Source of the DNA: Deferribacteres bacterium
GTDB taxonomy: Bacteria > Zhuqueibacterota > Zhuqueibacteria > Zhuqueibacterales > Geothermadaptataceae
DNA length: 64,000 nt
Reading direction: 5' to 3'
NCBI GenBank assembly: GCA_020633675.1
Contig: JACKDE010000001.1
Location: 124,001 to 188,000 of the forward strand
Part shown: positions 27,337-36,065 of the stretch, piece after piece
Position numbering within the stretch: position 1 is the first letter of the stretch
Layout of the letters: every line of letters begins with the position of its first letter
Program-made: the position numbers and the translations under genes
The notes under the pieces: generated by a model
Told to the model about the DNA's origin: nothing
The model's database searches: none
Seen by the model: only the letters and a program-made list of their open reading frames with translations

Positions 27337-27609
27337 ATGAAAACCATCAAATTAAAAATCCGTGGCCGGGTGCAGGGTGTCGGCTATCGATACTTTGCGC
27401 TTCGAAAAGCCAATGATCTCGATATTAAAGGCCGGGTGCGCAACTGCCCCGACGGCAGTGTCGAGTTGTTTGCGCAGGGCTCGCTGGCAAATTTGAGCCA
27501 ATTTATAGCGATTCTCAAGCAGGGGCCAGCGTTCGCCTCAGTGAATGATATGCAAGTGGATGATGTTGCAGAATACGATTTATATAAAGATTTTCGTGTG
27601 ATCCATTAG
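27337..27609 (+). CDS. acyP: Acylphosphatase
   Basis: The 90-aa product hydrolyses carboxyl-phosphate bonds of acyl phosphates. The family motif GRVQGVGYRYF supplies the phosphate-binding loop and the catalytic Arg, and the catalytic Asn is in RVRNCPDGSVE. Length is typical (about 90-100 aa). I chose the ATG at 27337 because the longer frame (to 27274) adds sequence not found in acylphosphatases. Its stop is 12 bp before the apt start, so these are likely co-transcribed. Confidence 0.95.
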   Translation: MKTIKLKIRGRVQGVGYRYFALRKANDLDIKGRVRNCPDGSVELFAQGSLANLSQFIAILKQGPAFASVNDMQVDDVAEYDLYKDFRVIH

Positions 27610-27621
27610 AAAGGACAAACC

Positions 27622-28143
27622 GTGCAAAAACTCGAAACATTTATCCGCAATGTACCCGATTTCCCGAAAAAGGGCATCGGTTTTAAAGATATCACCACTC
27701 TGCTTAAAAATCCTGAAGCCTTCCGTGCCAGTCTGGATGCGATGCAAAAAGCACTGCAAGGCGAAGTCGATGTGATCGTTGGTATTGAATCGCGAGGCTT
27801 TATTTTCGGTGCGGCTCTGGCGGATCGGTTGGGCGTCGCTTTTGTGCCGGCGCGCAAGCCTGGCAAATTGCCTGCGGAATCGTTGCGAGCTGAGTACGAG
27901 CTGGAGTACGGCACAGACGCGCTCGAAATTCACCGCGATGCCATCACAAAGGGACTGTCGGTCGCTATTGTCGATGATTTGCTGGCTACCGGCGGCACCG
28001 CAGCAGCCACCTGCCGGCTGGTCGAAGAGTTAGGCGGCGTGCTACATTGCTATCTGTTTTTAATCGAATTGTCGTTTCTAAACGGGCGTGAAAAACTCAA
28101 AGGCCATCGGGTAGAGTCCTTGATTCAATACGCTGGCGAATAG
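27622..28143 (+). CDS. apt: Adenine phosphoribosyltransferase
   Basis: The 173-aa product salvages adenine to AMP with PRPP. Motifs: VPDFPKKGIGFKDITTLL at the N-terminus, GIESRGFIFGAALA, FVPARKPGKLP and the PRPP-binding VAIVDDLLATGGTAAA. It starts with GTG at 27622, supported by AAAGGA 6 nt upstream. Normal length (about 170-180). It is cytoplasmic and co-directional with acyP. Confidence 0.98.
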   Translation: MQKLETFIRNVPDFPKKGIGFKDITTLLKNPEAFRASLDAMQKALQGEVDVIVGIESRGFIFGAALADRLGVAFVPARKPGKLPAESLRAEYELEYGTDALEIHRDAITKGLSVAIVDDLLATGGTAAATCRLVEELGGVLHCYLFLIELSFLNGREKLKGHRVESLIQYAGE

Positions 28144-28191
28144 CCGTTAATATTTAAAAATGACACCACAGGCTTCTGATAACGAGAACGC

Positions 28192-29334
28192 ATGCACTTT
28201 CCTTCCAAATTGCCCGATGTGGGCACAACCATCTTCACGGTGATGACACGGCTCGCCAGTCAGCACAATGCCATAAATCTGTCGCAGGGCTTTCCTGATT
28301 TTGACTGTGATCCCGAGCTGGTCGAGTTGGTCTGTAAATATATGCGCGATGGCCACAATCAGTACGCGCCAATGCAAGGTATCCCGGTTTTGCGCGAGCG
28401 TATCGCCGAGAAAACGCAGGAACTCTACGGTGCGACCTTCGATCACGATACCGAAATTACCATTTCCTCTGGCGCCACGGAAGCGCTATTCGCTGCGATC
28501 ACGGCTGCTGTGCAACCGGGTGATGAGGTGCTCATTTTTGAGCCTGCTTATGATTCCTACGAACCGGCGGTCAAAATCAATGGTGGTATTCCCATCTATA
28601 TCAAGCTCAAATTTCCAGCCTACCACATCGATTGGGATGAAGTCGCACGGGCAATCACGCCGCGCATAAAGCTGGTCATTTTAAACACGCCGCACAATCC
28701 CACCGGTGCAGTGCTCGGCAGGGCCGACTTTGCCGAGCTGGCAAAACTGCTCGATGGCACCAATATTTATATCATCAGCGATGAAGTTTATGAGCATATC
28801 ATTTTTGATGACCTGGAGCACGAGAGTGTGGCGCGGCATCCTGAATTGATTGCACGTAGTTTTATTATCAGTTCCTTTGGCAAAACGTATCACACCACCG
28901 GCTGGAAGGTCGGTTATTGTCTGGCGCCAGCGTCTTTGACGGAGGAGTTTCGCAAAGTCCATCAGTTTTTGACTTTTGCTTCCAACACGCCGGTACAATT
29001 GGCTTATGCAGAATATTTGCTGCAAAAGAACAAATATCGGGAGTTGCCGAAATTCTATCAGAAAAAGCGTGATACTTTTATCAGGTTGCTGGAGAACTCA
29101 CGTTTCCGGATTATTCCATGCCGTGGCACCTATTTTCAAATGTTGGATTATTCCGTCATTTCCAATGAGCCGGATATGGTGTTCGCAGAGCAGCTGACAG
29201 CGCAGCACGGCGTCGCTGCCATCCCCCCCTCGGTTTTTCATCATGATCAGCGCGAAGATCGAGTTCTGCGATTTTGCTTCGCGAAAAAAGACGAGACGCT
29301 CGAGCGAGCAGCGGAGAAATTGTGCGCGATTTAA
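28192..29334 (+). CDS. PLP-dependent aminotransferase (methionine/glutamine transaminase type)
   Basis: The 380-aa product is a fold-type I class I/II aminotransferase. Visible landmarks: NAINLSQGFPDFDCDP, ISSGATEALFAA, NTPHNPTGAVL, ISDEVYEHIIFDD and the PLP-lysine region SSFGKTYHTTGWKVGYC. The closest known type is YbdL/kynurenine-glutamine transaminase, which moves amino groups from methionine, glutamine or aromatic amino acids to keto acids. The next gene overlaps its end by 13 bp and encodes an omega-amidase, the partner that removes the alpha-ketoglutaramate formed by glutamine transaminase; this supports a role in methionine salvage. The ribosome binding site is weak. Confidence 0.92.
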   Translation: MHFPSKLPDVGTTIFTVMTRLASQHNAINLSQGFPDFDCDPELVELVCKYMRDGHNQYAPMQGIPVLRERIAEKTQELYGATFDHDTEITISSGATEALFAAITAAVQPGDEVLIFEPAYDSYEPAVKINGGIPIYIKLKFPAYHIDWDEVARAITPRIKLVILNTPHNPTGAVLGRADFAELAKLLDGTNIYIISDEVYEHIIFDDLEHESVARHPELIARSFIISSFGKTYHTTGWKVGYCLAPASLTEEFRKVHQFLTFASNTPVQLAYAEYLLQKNKYRELPKFYQKKRDTFIRLLENSRFRIIPCRGTYFQMLDYSVISNEPDMVFAEQLTAQHGVAAIPPSVFHHDQREDRVLRFCFAKKDETLERAAEKLCAI

Positions 29335-30110
29335 AAGTGACTCTGGTGCAGGCAAATCTGGTTTGGGAGGACCGCGGTGCCAATCTCGCGCAGTTCGATC
29401 ACCATTTAGCCAGGCTGCAAGAGAAAACGCATTTGGTTGTGCTGCCGGAAATGTTCTCGACGGGCTTCAGCATGAATGTGGCAAAATTAGCGGAGGGAAT
29501 GGATGGGCCAACAGTGCAATGGTTGCAGAGCAAAGCTGCACAGGTTGGTCTGGATATAATCGGCAGTGTTATAATTGAAGAAGATGGTCGTTATTTTAAT
29601 CGCCTGCTATGGGCCAGGCCAGATGGGCAACTTTTCAAATACGACAAACGCCATCTTTTTCGTATGGCGGGCGAGGATAAAGTATACAGTGCAGGCGATA
29701 CCCATCTCACCGTTGAATTGCAAGGCTGGCAAATTCGTCCTTTTGTCTGCTACGATCTGCGCTTCCCGGTTTGGACACGTAATGTTGGCATGGCGTACGA
29801 CCTGGCGATTTTTATCGCCAACTGGCCGGAAAAACGCGCGGCGCATTGGCGGGCTTTGCTTGCCGCGCGTGCTATCGAAAATCAATCTTTTGTTGTCGGT
29901 GTGAACCGCGTCGGCGAAGATGGAAATGGCCATCCCTATTGCGGCGATAGTAGTGTGATCGATCCGCTGGGCAATATTCTCTTCCATAACAGAAATAAGG
30001 CCTGCATCCAAACCGTCATGCTTTCGAGCGAATCCCCAAAAGCCTACCGCCGTTCATTCCCCGCCTGGCAAGATGCTGATACTTTCACGATACGTGAAGA
30101 CGAAGTGTGA
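29322..30110 (+). CDS. Carbon-nitrogen hydrolase, omega-amidase (YafV/Nit2) type
   Basis: The 262-aa product starts at the GTG at 29322 (GGAG about 6 nt upstream), overlapping the aminotransferase stop. The nitrilase-superfamily Glu-Lys-Cys triad is visible: E in VVLPEMFSTGF, K in KYDKRHLFRMAG and C in RPFVCYDLRFP. Omega-amidases hydrolyse alpha-ketoglutaramate and alpha-ketosuccinamate to the keto acid and ammonia, making the glutamine transaminase reaction irreversible. The overlapping transaminase gene supports this assignment. An in-frame ATG at 29274 would give a longer N-terminus inside the aminotransferase gene and is less likely. Confidence 0.93.
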   Translation: MRDLKVTLVQANLVWEDRGANLAQFDHHLARLQEKTHLVVLPEMFSTGFSMNVAKLAEGMDGPTVQWLQSKAAQVGLDIIGSVIIEEDGRYFNRLLWARPDGQLFKYDKRHLFRMAGEDKVYSAGDTHLTVELQGWQIRPFVCYDLRFPVWTRNVGMAYDLAIFIANWPEKRAAHWRALLAARAIENQSFVVGVNRVGEDGNGHPYCGDSSVIDPLGNILFHNRNKACIQTVMLSSESPKAYRRSFPAWQDADTFTIREDEV

Positions 30111-30142
30111 ATTAGGATCTTTTTAGAGCATGATAAAAATCA

Positions 30143-30514
30143 TTAACCCCTTTCAATTATTGCATCGTTTACTGCCTGTACAATACTACCAATGTAATTT
30201 TGGTCTTCGGAGTTTAAAGCTTTTGATTCGCCTGCTGCAGTCATTAGGCCAACAAAATACTTTGCTTTCTTTGTGAAAGCCCAAATCGCAGCCAAAGCAA
30301 TGAGCAGTAAGCCGACCCCTATTCCACCTCCATCACCAGAGAGCATTGGCAAAATGCCAATTGCACCCAAGATCAGGGGCCCTTTGTATGATGGTGTTTC
30401 CTCAATCATACGAACGGAAGTTATATTACTCATAGCAAATGTTTGCCCACCAATAATAATACGCGAGTTGGTAACGGAAACGCCATTTTGGTTAAAAAAT
30501 GTTTTCTCTGCCAT
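30143..30514 (-). CDS. DUF6232-like membrane protein
   Basis: The 123-aa product from the ATG at 30514 (AGGGGTG about 8 nt upstream) begins MAEKTFFNQNGVSVTNSR, continues with IIIGGQTFAMSNITSVRM, and has two membrane helices (LILGAIGILPML and VGLLLIALAAIWAF). This arrangement, a PH-like N-terminal beta region followed by a helical hairpin and a C-terminal cytoplasmic helix, matches DUF6232 proteins, whose function is unknown. It is convergent with the omega-amidase gene. A 22-nt palindrome and a -10 element lie upstream, suggesting regulated transcription. Confidence 0.75.
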   Translation of the reverse strand: MAEKTFFNQNGVSVTNSRIIIGGQTFAMSNITSVRMIEETPSYKGPLILGAIGILPMLSGDGGGIGVGLLLIALAAIWAFTKKAKYFVGLMTAAGESKALNSEDQNYIGSIVQAVNDAIIERG

Positions 30515-30533
30515 TTTCAACACCCCTGTAAAA

Positions 30534-30582
30534 AGTATAGAGATTCCTATGATGGATTTTCATAAACAATGTATTGTTTATG
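30534..30582 (-). promoter_or_regulatory. Promoter region with a 22-nt operator-like palindrome
   Basis: Reverse strand: CATAAACAAT-AC-ATTGTTTATG (30561-30582, perfect 10-bp arms) overlaps the expected -35 position of a TATACT -10 box (30534-30539) 20 bp upstream of the DUF6232-like start codon. The -35 itself is poor, fitting a regulator-dependent promoter. Confidence 0.5.
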
Positions 30583-30665
30583 ATTTGTATTTGTGAGAAT
30601 TCTGAACAGTAGGATGCAATGTTCCTTGCCGTTTAAGGCATTTTAAGCTCATTTAATATATTTCC

Positions 30666-30920
30666 TCACCGCAGCAAATACACCACCAATCCCCCAAGGC
30701 CTTCTACATCTTGTAGAGAAACAATACTGGAAATCGGGACGGTATAGGTTTGATGAGGCTGGTTGGCTTGCCCCCGCGAGGTAAGCACAATGTAATCAGT
30801 CTGCACTTCAAGCAAGCGACACGGGTGGCGGTCGTCTGCGTTGAGATAGATTTGCTGACCGATGTTTTTTTGTAGTAACTCTCGAAAGCTTTCAGGAGGC
30901 AGGCGTGGTTGGCGTGTCAT
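30666..30920 (-). CDS. Small protein, possible Sm-like fold, unknown function
   Basis: The 84-aa product starts at the ATG at 30920 with GGAGGGG 5 nt upstream; the frame is open to 31022 but that part has no such site. The sequence is strand-rich (QQIYLNADD, CRLLEVQTDYIVLTS, YTVPISSIVSLQD), a pattern that resembles short Sm/LSm-type or YlmC-like barrels used in RNA binding or sporulation. There is no signal peptide or membrane segment. I do not recognise a specific family. It lies alone between the DUF6232-like gene and the isocitrate dehydrogenase gene, all on the reverse strand. Confidence 0.65.
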   Translation of the reverse strand: MTRQPRLPPESFRELLQKNIGQQIYLNADDRHPCRLLEVQTDYIVLTSRGQANQPHQTYTVPISSIVSLQDVEGLGGLVVYLLR

Positions 30921-31317
30921 ATTGACCCCTCCATTGGACAGATTCGCTTTGAAAAATCCAGCAAAGCATACCCCCCAGTAATGCTTTGCTGGTCGGAAAG
31001 CAAATTGAGAAAGTTTTACCAAAAAGCACCAAGGTGTTGTGCTAATTGATGTAGCTGATAAGGCAAAGTCAGTGCCAAAGATGCAAATAGGTGGGTTCGG
31101 GTGCGTATGCTATTGTTTTGTATTAGGTTAATACGTTGGTAGAAAAGTGTGAAGTGGGCGGTCTAAAGCAAAAGAGTTGCATGCATGCAACTCTTTTGTG
31201 GTCACTGCATTTGGGCTTAATCCTTTGTTCGGTAAGATGTTGCGTCGGTGTTGCATAGATGCAGCACTTACCGGGGGTGAGCAAGCCATCCCCGGCATGA
31301 CACGATGGGGTATATGC
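30921..31317. other. Intergenic region with inverted repeats
   Basis: About 400 bp downstream of the isocitrate dehydrogenase gene. It contains the 30-bp perfect palindrome at 31169-31198 and a second hairpin, CCGGGG...CCCCGG, near 31272-31296. No gene is supported. Confidence 0.55.
31169..31198. repeat. Perfect 30-bp palindrome
   Basis: Two 15-nt arms (CAAAAGAGTTGCATG and its complement) meet with no spacer. In RNA it would form a strong hairpin ending in TTTTG on either strand, so it may be a bidirectional terminator for the reverse-strand isocitrate dehydrogenase gene 120 bp upstream. Confidence 0.7.
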
Positions 31318-32334
31318 TTAATTGAGACGGCGAATGATGGCTTCTGCCATATCCTGTGTTCCGCAATGCGTTTCCGGATTGAGATCAGGTGTTACGGCTA
31401 TGCCCTCGCGGATGACCTCGCGCACGGCTCTTTCGACACGCACGGCGGCTTCATATTCACCCAGGTGTTCAAGCATATTCACCCCGGCAATGATGATCGC
31501 GGTTGGATTGGCGATGTTTTTCTCTGCAATATCCGGCGCGCTGCCATGAACTGCTTCAAAAATGGCTGCATCCTTGCCGATATTGGCGCCAGCCGTTAAG
31601 CCCAGGCCGCCGACGAGACCGGCTGCCAGATCAGACAGAATATCGCCGAACAGGTTGGTGGTGACGATGATGTCAAAAAAATCAGGGTCCATCACCATGT
31701 GCATCGCACAGGCATCGATGATTTTATCCGTAAAGGTAATGTCCGGATACTCATTTGCAACAGCACGGCCGATTTCAAGAAACATACCAGTTGTGGCTTT
31801 CAAAATGTTGGCCTTGTGCACAAGTGTAACCTTTTTGCGATGGTGCAATTTGGCATATTCGAAGGCGAAACGAATTATTTTTTCCGAGCCTACTTTGGTG
31901 ATTAAGGCGATGCTTTCCGCAGCGACCTTTTGGCCCTCGACCAAAATATCGTGTTCCATCCCGCTGTAAAGCCCTTCTGTGTTTTCCCGAATCGTCACCA
32001 TGTTGACATTTTTAAATCGGGCACGCGTCCCTTCAAATGAAATCGCCGGGCGAACATTTGCATACAGGTTAAATTCCTGTCGCAATGCGACATTCACGCT
32101 GCGAAAGCCTGTCCCAACTGGCGTGGTCAGCGGGCCTTTAAAAGCGATCCGGGTTCGATGAATGGAATCGATTGTTTCCTGCGGCAAAGGTGTTTTATCG
32201 GCTTCGTAGGCTGTCATGCCGGCAATTTGTTTGTCCCAGGTAAATTTGACACCAGTAGCTTCAAGCACGCGCACGGCAGCTTCCATAATCGAAGGGCCGA
32301 TGCCATCACCGGGGATCAGGGTCACATTATACAT
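31318..32334 (-). CDS. icd: NAD-type isocitrate dehydrogenase
   Basis: The 338-aa product belongs to the isocitrate/isopropylmalate dehydrogenase family. VTLIPGDGIGPSI opens the fold. TPVGTGFRSVNVALRQ and NLYANVRP are the substrate-binding segment of the short NAD-dependent isocitrate dehydrogenases; ENTEGLYSGMEH and the metal site NLFGDILSDLAAG follow. The cofactor loop reads VHGSAPDIAEKNIANPTA; the Lys/Tyr pair needed for NADP selectivity is not evident, so NAD is favoured, but this is inference. Isopropylmalate dehydrogenase is less likely from the SVNVALRQ segment. GGAG lies 7 nt before the ATG. Confidence 0.9.
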   Translation of the reverse strand: MYNVTLIPGDGIGPSIMEAAVRVLEATGVKFTWDKQIAGMTAYEADKTPLPQETIDSIHRTRIAFKGPLTTPVGTGFRSVNVALRQEFNLYANVRPAISFEGTRARFKNVNMVTIRENTEGLYSGMEHDILVEGQKVAAESIALITKVGSEKIIRFAFEYAKLHHRKKVTLVHKANILKATTGMFLEIGRAVANEYPDITFTDKIIDACAMHMVMDPDFFDIIVTTNLFGDILSDLAAGLVGGLGLTAGANIGKDAAIFEAVHGSAPDIAEKNIANPTAIIIAGVNMLEHLGEYEAAVRVERAVREVIREGIAVTPDLNPETHCGTQDMAEAIIRRLN

Positions 32335-32865
32335 TTCTGTCTCCAGATTTTAGCGATTGGAATGGATTTTGGGCGCTGAAGTTACAAAACCAAAGCGGTT
32401 GATGCAAATATAAGTTGTTTGGAAATGTAGTAATTCGAACTGCACATGCTGGAACGAAAACATATCCTCAGGCAAGGTTCATTTGGACAATTGGCAACAT
32501 AAACGGATTGAAAAGGACGTTTATATTCATCGCCGCAGGCAGTATTTTGCAGGTCTTACAGCTTCCGCTAAAAAAATAAATACTCTCTCAAAGCGCGATC
32601 TTCTCGCAAATTGAAGCGTAAGTATGAAGATGCAAATTGCAGGACCAATTTATCAATCTGAATAATGCGGCGCCTGTCGCCATTTGTTCAGATTTTGCAC
32701 TTCCAAAGTTTGCAGTCCTGAGTGCAGGAGTCCAAGGTTGCAAAAATGATTTTTATTTAACAAATGGCGTGCACATGTTGCTTGCTTTTCAAGATTTTGT
32801 TCTGCTATATTTGCGCCCATTATTCACTGTTCGCTTAAGGATATCTTTTTTAAAGGAGTTAAAAA
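32335..32865. other. Divergent intergenic region
   Basis: About 530 bp between the isocitrate dehydrogenase and S8 protease genes. TATATT boxes occur toward each gene (near 32415 reverse, 32808 forward), but neither has a good -35. No other feature is evident. Confidence 0.5.
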
Positions 32866-34821
32866 ATGTACACGTACAAGCATGGCGGCAGGCATGGCGT
32901 AGCACAGCACCTCGAAATCGCCGACGATCTTGTGGTGGTGCGAACGAAGGACAAGAAAGAGCTGGATCAGGCGATAAAATCGAAACAGGGCAAAAGCGTT
33001 TTGTCAAGGCTTACACCGATCGCCAGATTTTCTGAAGCCGACGTGACGGTATTGCAGTGCAAGCACGATCGAAGCCAGTTGCTGCAATTGCGTGACCAGG
33101 CGAGAGCACAATTTAAGCAAGAAAAAGACATCCGCTTTGCGGGGCGGGTCCTGCGGGATCAGGCACTGGGAGCGCCGGTTGTTTATACCGAAAACTTTTT
33201 TGTTAAATTCAGAGATAGTTTAAGCGATGATGACTGCAAAAGGGTACTCGATAAGCACAATTTGACTATCAAAAAGAAGGTGAAATATGCGAGCAATGCC
33301 TATTTTGTGGCTGCACCGGAAGGAACCGGCCTTGCTATCTTTCAAATTGCGCAAGACCTGCTTGATGAAAAGGATGTCGAGCTTTGTCATCCGGAATTGA
33401 TACGACAAGTTGGCCGCCGTGCGATTGCGCCACAACAATGGCACTTGCAGCAAAGCGTTGTGAATGGCAAGACCATTACAGCGCATGTCAACGTAAACGC
33501 TGCCTGGGAAATCACTAAAGGCAAGGATATTGTGATTGCAATCATTGATGAAGGCATCGATATTGATCACGAAGAGTTTGAAAGCGCAGGCAAAATCATT
33601 GCTCCCAGAGACGTCACTGAGGGCAATGATGATCCGCGTCCGAAAGACCGGTATTACACTGAAGATCACGGCACAGCGTGCGCTGGCGTCGCCTGTGCGG
33701 ACGGAAAGCATGGTGCTTCCGGTGTCGCTCCGGAAGCCAGGCTGATGCCGATACGCCTGGTTTCGAACCTGGGTTCGCAGGCAGAAGCCGATGCTTTTGA
33801 GTGGGCGGCGGATCATGGCGCCGATGTGATATCGTGCAGTTGGGGTCCTGCTGACGGGCAATGGTGGAACCCGAACGACAGCACCCATAATGTGATGGTT
33901 TCGCTGCCTGACAGCACGCGGCTAGCCATCGATTATGCGGTGAACACAGGTCGAGATGGCAAAGGTTGCGTGATTACGTGGGCTGCCGGTAACGGCAACG
34001 AGAGTGTTGAAAATGATGGCTATGCCAGCTACGACAAGGTCGTCGCGGTTGCCGCATGCAACGACCGAAACAGCCGGAGCGTGTATAGCGATTATGGTGA
34101 ATCTGTGTGGATTGCTTTTCCGAGCAGCGATGTTGGTTATGCCCAATTCAATCATCCTGTGCCACAAACTCCAGGCATCTGGACAACAGATCGGGAAGGG
34201 AAAGCTGGCTACAATCCCGGCGTGCTCAATCCGAGCTCGCCACCACCGGGAGATGATCATGGCAATTATACCAATGATTTCGGTGGAACCTCCAGCGCTT
34301 GCCCGGGCGTGGCGGGTGTTGCCGCGCTCATCCTTGCAGCAAATCCGGATCTGCATTGGAACCAGGTCAAGGACATTTTGCGCCAGGCCAGCGTCCAGAT
34401 CGATACCAGCGGTGGCAGCTATAGCGCCGATGGTCATAGTCCATATTACGGCTATGGCCGCCCTGATGCAGCAAAGGCGGTTCAGCTTGCACGCAATGGA
34501 TCCACCGAAGTTACCTACGAGAAACTGGCGTTTAAAGCATCGACCAATGGTAAGCTCGATGCCACCAACTCAGAAAAAGTCTTTGCATTGAATCTGCCCT
34601 CAGCTGCTCGGGTTGTACTGGATGGTCCAAATGGCGTCGATTTCGATCTTTATATTAAGAAAGATGCGCCACCAACAACGACGGATTTCGACCTGCGAGC
34701 ATGGACAGCCAGCCCGGATGAGGCGCTGAAGGTTGCGCCAGAAGCTCCCGGATTGTACTATATATTGGTTCGCAGCTACCGTGGGGGTGGCGATTTTTCG
34801 CTTGCTGTCGAGCTTGAATAG
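32866..34821 (+). CDS. S8 (subtilisin-like) serine protease with C-terminal PPC-like domain, no signal peptide
   Basis: The 651-aa product has a clear ribosome binding site (AAAGGAG, 7 nt spacing). The subtilase triad is D228 (IIDEGIDIDHEEF), H268 (EDHGTACAGVA) and S476 (GGTSSACPGVAG), with oxyanion Asn in WAAGNGN. Residues 1-200 form a large N-terminal region including an I9-like segment (FFVKFRDSLSDDDCKRVL); residues 545-651 resemble a prepeptidase C-terminal (PPC) beta domain (GPNGVDFDLYIKKDA, GLYYILVRSY). The N-terminus MYTYKHGGRHGVAQH is not a signal peptide, so it is either cytoplasmic or exported by an unusual route. Propeptide maturation is inferred from the I9-like segment. Confidence 0.92.
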   Translation: MYTYKHGGRHGVAQHLEIADDLVVVRTKDKKELDQAIKSKQGKSVLSRLTPIARFSEADVTVLQCKHDRSQLLQLRDQARAQFKQEKDIRFAGRVLRDQALGAPVVYTENFFVKFRDSLSDDDCKRVLDKHNLTIKKKVKYASNAYFVAAPEGTGLAIFQIAQDLLDEKDVELCHPELIRQVGRRAIAPQQWHLQQSVVNGKTITAHVNVNAAWEITKGKDIVIAIIDEGIDIDHEEFESAGKIIAPRDVTEGNDDPRPKDRYYTEDHGTACAGVACADGKHGASGVAPEARLMPIRLVSNLGSQAEADAFEWAADHGADVISCSWGPADGQWWNPNDSTHNVMVSLPDSTRLAIDYAVNTGRDGKGCVITWAAGNGNESVENDGYASYDKVVAVAACNDRNSRSVYSDYGESVWIAFPSSDVGYAQFNHPVPQTPGIWTTDREGKAGYNPGVLNPSSPPPGDDHGNYTNDFGGTSSACPGVAGVAALILAANPDLHWNQVKDILRQASVQIDTSGGSYSADGHSPYYGYGRPDAAKAVQLARNGSTEVTYEKLAFKASTNGKLDATNSEKVFALNLPSAARVVLDGPNGVDFDLYIKKDAPPTTTDFDLRAWTASPDEALKVAPEAPGLYYILVRSYRGGGDFSLAVELE

Positions 34822-34889
34822 TTAAGGATGTGCTGCACTTTTAGGTCGCATTGCTTTCACGAAACGTATCGAGGTTTTCCTGGCGATGC

Positions 34890-34921
34890 AAACGCCTTGA
34901 GAGCCCCGATGCGTTTTTTTT
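34890..34921 (+). terminator. Probable intrinsic terminator after the S8 protease gene
   Basis: AAACGC / GCGTTT arms with a 15-nt loop run into an eight-base T-tract, 69 bp after the S8 protease stop. The stem is short, so support is moderate. Confidence 0.45.
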
Positions 34922-34946
34922 GCCTTTTTCGGCATCTCTATGCAAC

Positions 34947-36065
34947 TCACTGTTTGCGGATGAAATCGATGGTCCATGTTTTCGCAAAAGATTTTCCGTG
35001 ATCCGTGCTGGTTTCCGCAAACCATCCATAGCTGTCATCAGCGGCGCTATGAAATACGAATCTGCTGATACGCGGCGCCAAGGTGTTGCTGGAAAAAAGA
35101 TGCAAAACCAACTGGTTCCCTTCTTGTCGACCGCCGAAATACAGCAGATTGTTGCCACGATTGGCCAGATAAAGCGATTCCCAGCGGCGCATCGCCCGAT
35201 TGTAAATACGGATGATAGATGTTGCGGCGTCGGGAAGACTGCGATCCACGTCATACCAGTTGTATTCCAATATTGCGTGGCCGTTCAGTGCATATGTTGC
35301 GGTTGAGGTCGATGGGAAGCGAGTTTGTTGGCCATTCGGCAAAGTGAGTTCCTGCGTTGCATCAAACACGCCAATTAAGAAATCAAATTGCCGTGCCTGC
35401 TCCGGGAGATGTGGAGCAGGATTGCCAAATCCGCTCGATGGCGCAAGGAAATCTGACTGTGGATTGCGCTTGCGATAGCTCTTAATAATCTGTTTCTGCC
35501 AACTCAATCCGTCATCTTTTGACACTTCAAAGATGAAATCAAATTGGCTGTCCGATTTTTTCTGATAACTGCCACGCAAATAGGTTAGCTTCATACCTCC
35601 ACCAATACGCGCGACTGTTTGTAATCGCAAGTGCTCACCATTGAAATCGCCGTTGAGAACAGATATACTTTCGCTGAGACTGTTCGCTTCACCCAATCCC
35701 CACGTCTGAAAAGATGGGCTATAGGTTAAAAAAGCCATGGTGCTCAATGGTGTGCCAATTCCATCCAAATCGTCAAGTTGAAAACGCTCCATGAAAGCAT
35801 GGCCGCGATTCATATAGGTGAATTCCGCCTGCCCGACCGCCGTATGCGCCAGACTGTCGCCCAGATAGGTGCTATAGGTGACATCCCACTGCCCGACTGC
35901 AAAAGCCATTTTGTCGAGCTCCTTTGGGGCATTTTCAGCTCGCTGTGTCATGGCTTTGCCCTGATCAAAAAATTTGCCGTCGCGCAGGTGCTGTGACTGC
36001 ACAGGCATGGCTGCAAAGCAGAATGCGCATACTAAATAAAAACTGAATTTTCCAAATTGCCTCAT
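34947..36065 (-). CDS. Secreted protein with two DUF1579-like repeats
   Basis: The 372-aa product starts at the ATG at 36065 (GGGAGG just upstream) with signal peptide FYLVCAFCFAAMPVQSQ. Two lipocalin-like halves repeat the same pattern: KMAFAVGQWDVTYSTY... near residues 55-70 and QFDFLIGVFDATQELTL... near 225-240, each continuing through a YSPSFQTW or IYNRAMRRWESLY strand and a final DDGLSW or STDHGKSF strand. This resembles DUF1579 proteins, which have unknown function. It is probably periplasmic. No operon partner is evident; the divergent neighbour is thrB. Confidence 0.75.
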   Translation of the reverse strand: MRQFGKFSFYLVCAFCFAAMPVQSQHLRDGKFFDQGKAMTQRAENAPKELDKMAFAVGQWDVTYSTYLGDSLAHTAVGQAEFTYMNRGHAFMERFQLDDLDGIGTPLSTMAFLTYSPSFQTWGLGEANSLSESISVLNGDFNGEHLRLQTVARIGGGMKLTYLRGSYQKKSDSQFDFIFEVSKDDGLSWQKQIIKSYRKRNPQSDFLAPSSGFGNPAPHLPEQARQFDFLIGVFDATQELTLPNGQQTRFPSTSTATYALNGHAILEYNWYDVDRSLPDAATSIIRIYNRAMRRWESLYLANRGNNLLYFGGRQEGNQLVLHLFSSNTLAPRISRFVFHSAADDSYGWFAETSTDHGKSFAKTWTIDFIRKQ

